Below are positions 6,701 to 7,190 of a DNA stretch of 7,190 nt, piece after piece. The stretch is from Planctomycetota bacterium. Lineage in GTDB: Bacteria; Planctomycetota; UBA1135; GCA-002686595. The DNA lies in assembly GCA_027623615.1 (NCBI GenBank), contig JAQBVH010000158.1, positions 1-7,190 on the forward strand. The letters run 5' to 3'. The notes under the pieces were generated by a model. That model did not search any database, was not told where the DNA came from, and saw only the letters and a program-made list of their open reading frames with translations. Every line of letters begins with the position of its first letter. The first letter of the stretch is position 1. The translations under genes and the position numbers were made by a program.

Positions 6701-6829
6701 GAGCCGCTCGTCGGCAGCCCCAGTCCCTGGGCTGGTGACCGGATCAGCTCCTTCGGGCGGCGGAAGCCTCCGATATGCGAACAGCGAAACCAAAACAGCT
6801 ACGAGGAGGAACCACCATCGGGCTTTCAT
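3719..6829 (-). CDS. Large membrane-anchored protein of carboxypeptidase-regulatory-like beta-sandwich modules
   Basis: The 1036-residue product has one N-terminal hydrophobic segment (WWFLLVAVLVSLFAY, 5-19) after Lys2/Arg4. Without a good cleavage site it is probably a signal anchor. A Pro/Ser/Gly/Asp-rich, low-order stalk follows to about residue 75. The remainder is predicted tandem beta-sandwich modules of the carboxypeptidase-regulatory-like/Ig-like kind (PF13620 type). The clearest modules are about 342-430 (FRLLDEDGERLAGLPVTLLW, TDGEGRALF), 431-515 (GTISGRVTRNGEPEPSFRVV, DGKFELARVP) and 517-590 (ASGRVVDSAAGLPIGGAQIQ, APGYETRF). More divergent copies lie at about 776-856, 858-938 and 941-1034. 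No enzyme motif, LPXTG or C-terminal sorting signal is visible. Such proteins are common in Planctomycetota; surface, adhesive or transport roles are guesses. The ribosome binding site before ATG at 6829 is weak. The gene follows the small Gly-rich peptide gene by 55 bases, and GC content is lower than in the LRR gene. Confidence 0.92.
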   Translation of the reverse strand: MKARWWFLLVAVLVSLFAYRRLPPPEGADPVTSPGTGAADERLNTAVDSKRGGGSEAESDPTSHGASRAIAGTARGKLRYQDGPLVLGQAHVARVAFVAAPIEGNHERWGEAARPAFETDTAEGTFPLQGLLPSGDDEYLLAYGPTFLATAFREEDLEAHPLVTVVEHPGLSALVTFQGVPVAQGAISFTARVAAPAGLALVTLSYQIQADGTCDLPPFPGMFALRAESADGSSPIWWGRLRDVDGQVVLECGPEIEATLRLRQAEGVRPNGVVSVRGPAGAGEEILVSSEIPAGKSEHPVLVPWVGAGDYVFRLEGDGFIAAATNSSIRTPDDRPVVDMDLVVGTKVVFRLLDEDGERLAGLPVTLLWKTEVGWRKVRRLTDGEGRALFEDCARGRHWVRVVADGYVNESHGPFDIFGDVGGDLVVNVRPSGTISGRVTRNGEPEPSFRVVVWGGGILGRTTEPVRRAEDGKFELARVPAEPFRIAAFAEDGCASIPKPVNAASEQDVTVDLELVEGTRASGRVVDSAAGLPIGGAQIQVWLAESGSTVELIGPGVTTAGSGTFNELTVPAAGYQLEVRAPGYETRFLGAAGSGDFGVIGLSKVQDLIVRVTGSPEVLAGLTVSCNAATSQQAVSLNEDGEAVIPMSRGGLVNVAAYLESSSRIDVGALLLPGVPWVVEVPIHAKTPLRGRFDWEGGGPRPEVIWMFLHIPNSDDTSDQVVRIDDGGVASFDMYPGGDGVLSASDSTGARLGTVSFSEADARAGPIAVAASPDWDRTLEVVDADGQPVPYVKVFIRRAARRHLGSAKWTDDKGMLYIGHYKDEALEAAFWQDSGWLTSWRPLPGGRKGRTRVELTGGNQVTLRATHGGVGFQGVNMTIATQGSNSLQHDRTTGPEGDVSFKLLDAGPYEVHVRGDGWWPETVNVTASPDPPLVEVALRRRGALKFVVRQNGLPVSGATVGISSSTEGDDFAHWIATGQVQADPGSSVTGLKGMVRVLGAPEGPYEWRVTVGELVRTGGVDLQGLEETTVTVDLSE

Positions 6830-6884
6830 GGCATCCGGAGGGTCTGGCCTACCCAGGCAACTCGGTGATCATGGTCATGGGCAG
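6830..6884. other. Short spacer between the small peptide gene and the giant anchored protein gene
   Basis: The 55 bases hold no clear Shine-Dalgarno, promoter or terminator. A small GCCT/AGGC hairpin and the palindrome TGATCA (6866-6871), next to a repeated TCATGG (6869-6880), are visible but not compelling. Confidence 0.4.
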
Positions 6885-7055
6885 TTAGCCGCCGCCGCCA
6901 CCGCTACCCGGGTTCCCGGACATGCCCCGACTACCTTCGTCAGGGGGCGGCGTTTGACCGGTGGAACCTCCACCACTTGAAGTCGCTTCTGCCCATTGGG
7001 CGACCCCCCACAGAAGAACACCAACTGCAATCGCGATCTTAGCCAAACGCCGCAT
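6885..7055 (-). CDS. Small secreted Gly/Pro/Ser-rich peptide
   Basis: This 56-residue gene is easily missed by length cut-offs. Translation on the minus strand from ATG at 7055 gives a textbook Sec signal: MRRLAK, a hydrophobic core IAIAVGVLLWGVA, and a probable cleavage after AEA (residues 22-24). The remaining 32 residues are TSSGGGSTGQTPPPDEGSRG followed by MSGNPGSGGGGG, so the mature peptide is low-complexity, rich in Gly, Ser and Pro, and ends in five Gly. GGAGGT lies five bases before the ATG, the strongest ribosome binding site in the window. The stop TAA is at 6885-6887. The gene lies 55 bases upstream of the giant anchored protein gene with no terminator visible between them, so the two may share a transcript. 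No family is recognised. A competing 84-residue frame (6875-7129, TTG start) has no ribosome binding site and no protein-like features. Confidence 0.68.
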   Translation of the reverse strand: MRRLAKIAIAVGVLLWGVAQWAEATSSGGGSTGQTPPPDEGSRGMSGNPGSGGGGG

Positions 7056-7190
7056 GGAACACCTCCGTCGACACGGGACCTAGCTTTGTGGGTATCGGGA
7101 GACTCGTGATATCCGACGCTCCACGACAAAGGGCGAGTATCTCGCAGAAGCGTTCGATGTCTGGATGACCGGAGGGCCAGTCTTGATCAA
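7039..7190 (-). CDS. Possible C-terminal end of a gene running off the right edge
   Basis: One minus-strand frame is open from the window edge to a TAA at 7039-7041, giving 49 residues with no start inside the window. It reads like ordinary protein (PDIERFCEILALCRGASDIT, then ITSLPIPTKLGPVSTEVFHA), with about 61% G/C at third positions by my count. If real, its end overlaps the small secreted peptide gene by 17 bases and contains that gene's ribosome binding site, which would make the pair translationally coupled. No family is recognised. The same stretch could instead be the promoter/leader of the small peptide gene. Another minus-strand frame is also open from the edge to a TAG near 7081, so openness alone is weak evidence. 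Confidence 0.3.
   Translation of the reverse strand, partial: DQDWPSGHPDIERFCEILALCRGASDITSLPIPTKLGPVSTEVFHAAFG
7056..7066 (-). promoter_or_regulatory. Shine-Dalgarno of the small secreted peptide gene
   Basis: On the minus strand GGAGGT (7061-7066) is five bases before ATG at 7055. It is a near-perfect anti-SD match at good spacing, and is the main argument that the short frame is translated. Confidence 0.65.

Noticed and set aside
6875..7129. 84-residue minus-strand frame with TTG start near the right edge
   Set aside because: No ribosome binding site or protein-like pattern. It overlaps the better-supported 56-residue secreted peptide frame.
1..7190. CRISPR array, tRNA, insertion sequence or phage genes
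   Set aside because: No regularly spaced repeats, tRNA-like cloverleaf, transposase motifs or terminal inverted repeats were seen by eye.

Overview
The window is about 7.2 kb of high-GC bacterial DNA, densely coding, with ORFs on both strands and several TTG starts. No rRNA, tRNA, CRISPR array, insertion sequence or transposase was seen. The best taxonomic hint is a leucine-rich repeat protein whose N-terminus looks like the TIGR02996 'repeat-companion' domain, together with a very large membrane-anchored protein of carboxypeptidase-regulatory-like modules. That pairing suggests Planctomycetota, or possibly Myxococcota. This is an inference from protein style, not a placement.

Left block (42-1285, minus strand): a DUF899 thioredoxin-fold protein with a CPSC motif is followed by a small lipoprotein. 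The lipoprotein's TTG start overlaps the last codons of the DUF899 gene, so the two are probably one translationally coupled operon. A TATACT hexamer lies upstream of the DUF899 gene.

Middle-left region (1286-1986): this separates the minus-strand operon from the plus-strand LRR gene. It holds three perfect inverted repeats. It also holds a minus-strand reading frame with coding-like codon use, a Shine-Dalgarno sequence and two hydrophobic segments. That frame seems to lose its coding character near 1465, while an adjacent frame gains it, so it may be a frameshifted or decaying gene.

Centre (1987-3685): the plus-strand LRR gene is convergent with, and overlaps by 17 bases, a SUI1/eIF1-family (YciH-like) gene.

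Right block (3719-7190, minus strand): a 1036-residue N-terminally anchored protein built of beta-sandwich modules is preceded, 55 bases upstream, by a 56-codon gene with an excellent Shine-Dalgarno sequence. That small gene encodes a signal peptide and a Gly/Pro/Ser-rich tail. An open frame that runs off the right edge overlaps its start and may be the end of another gene. The right block is visibly lower in GC in spot counts (about 57-62%) than the LRR gene (about 68-77%).

I do not see a convincing new multi-gene system. The points most worth a second look are the small secreted peptide gene paired with the giant anchored protein, the possible broken gene at 1335-1841, and the tight gene overlaps.
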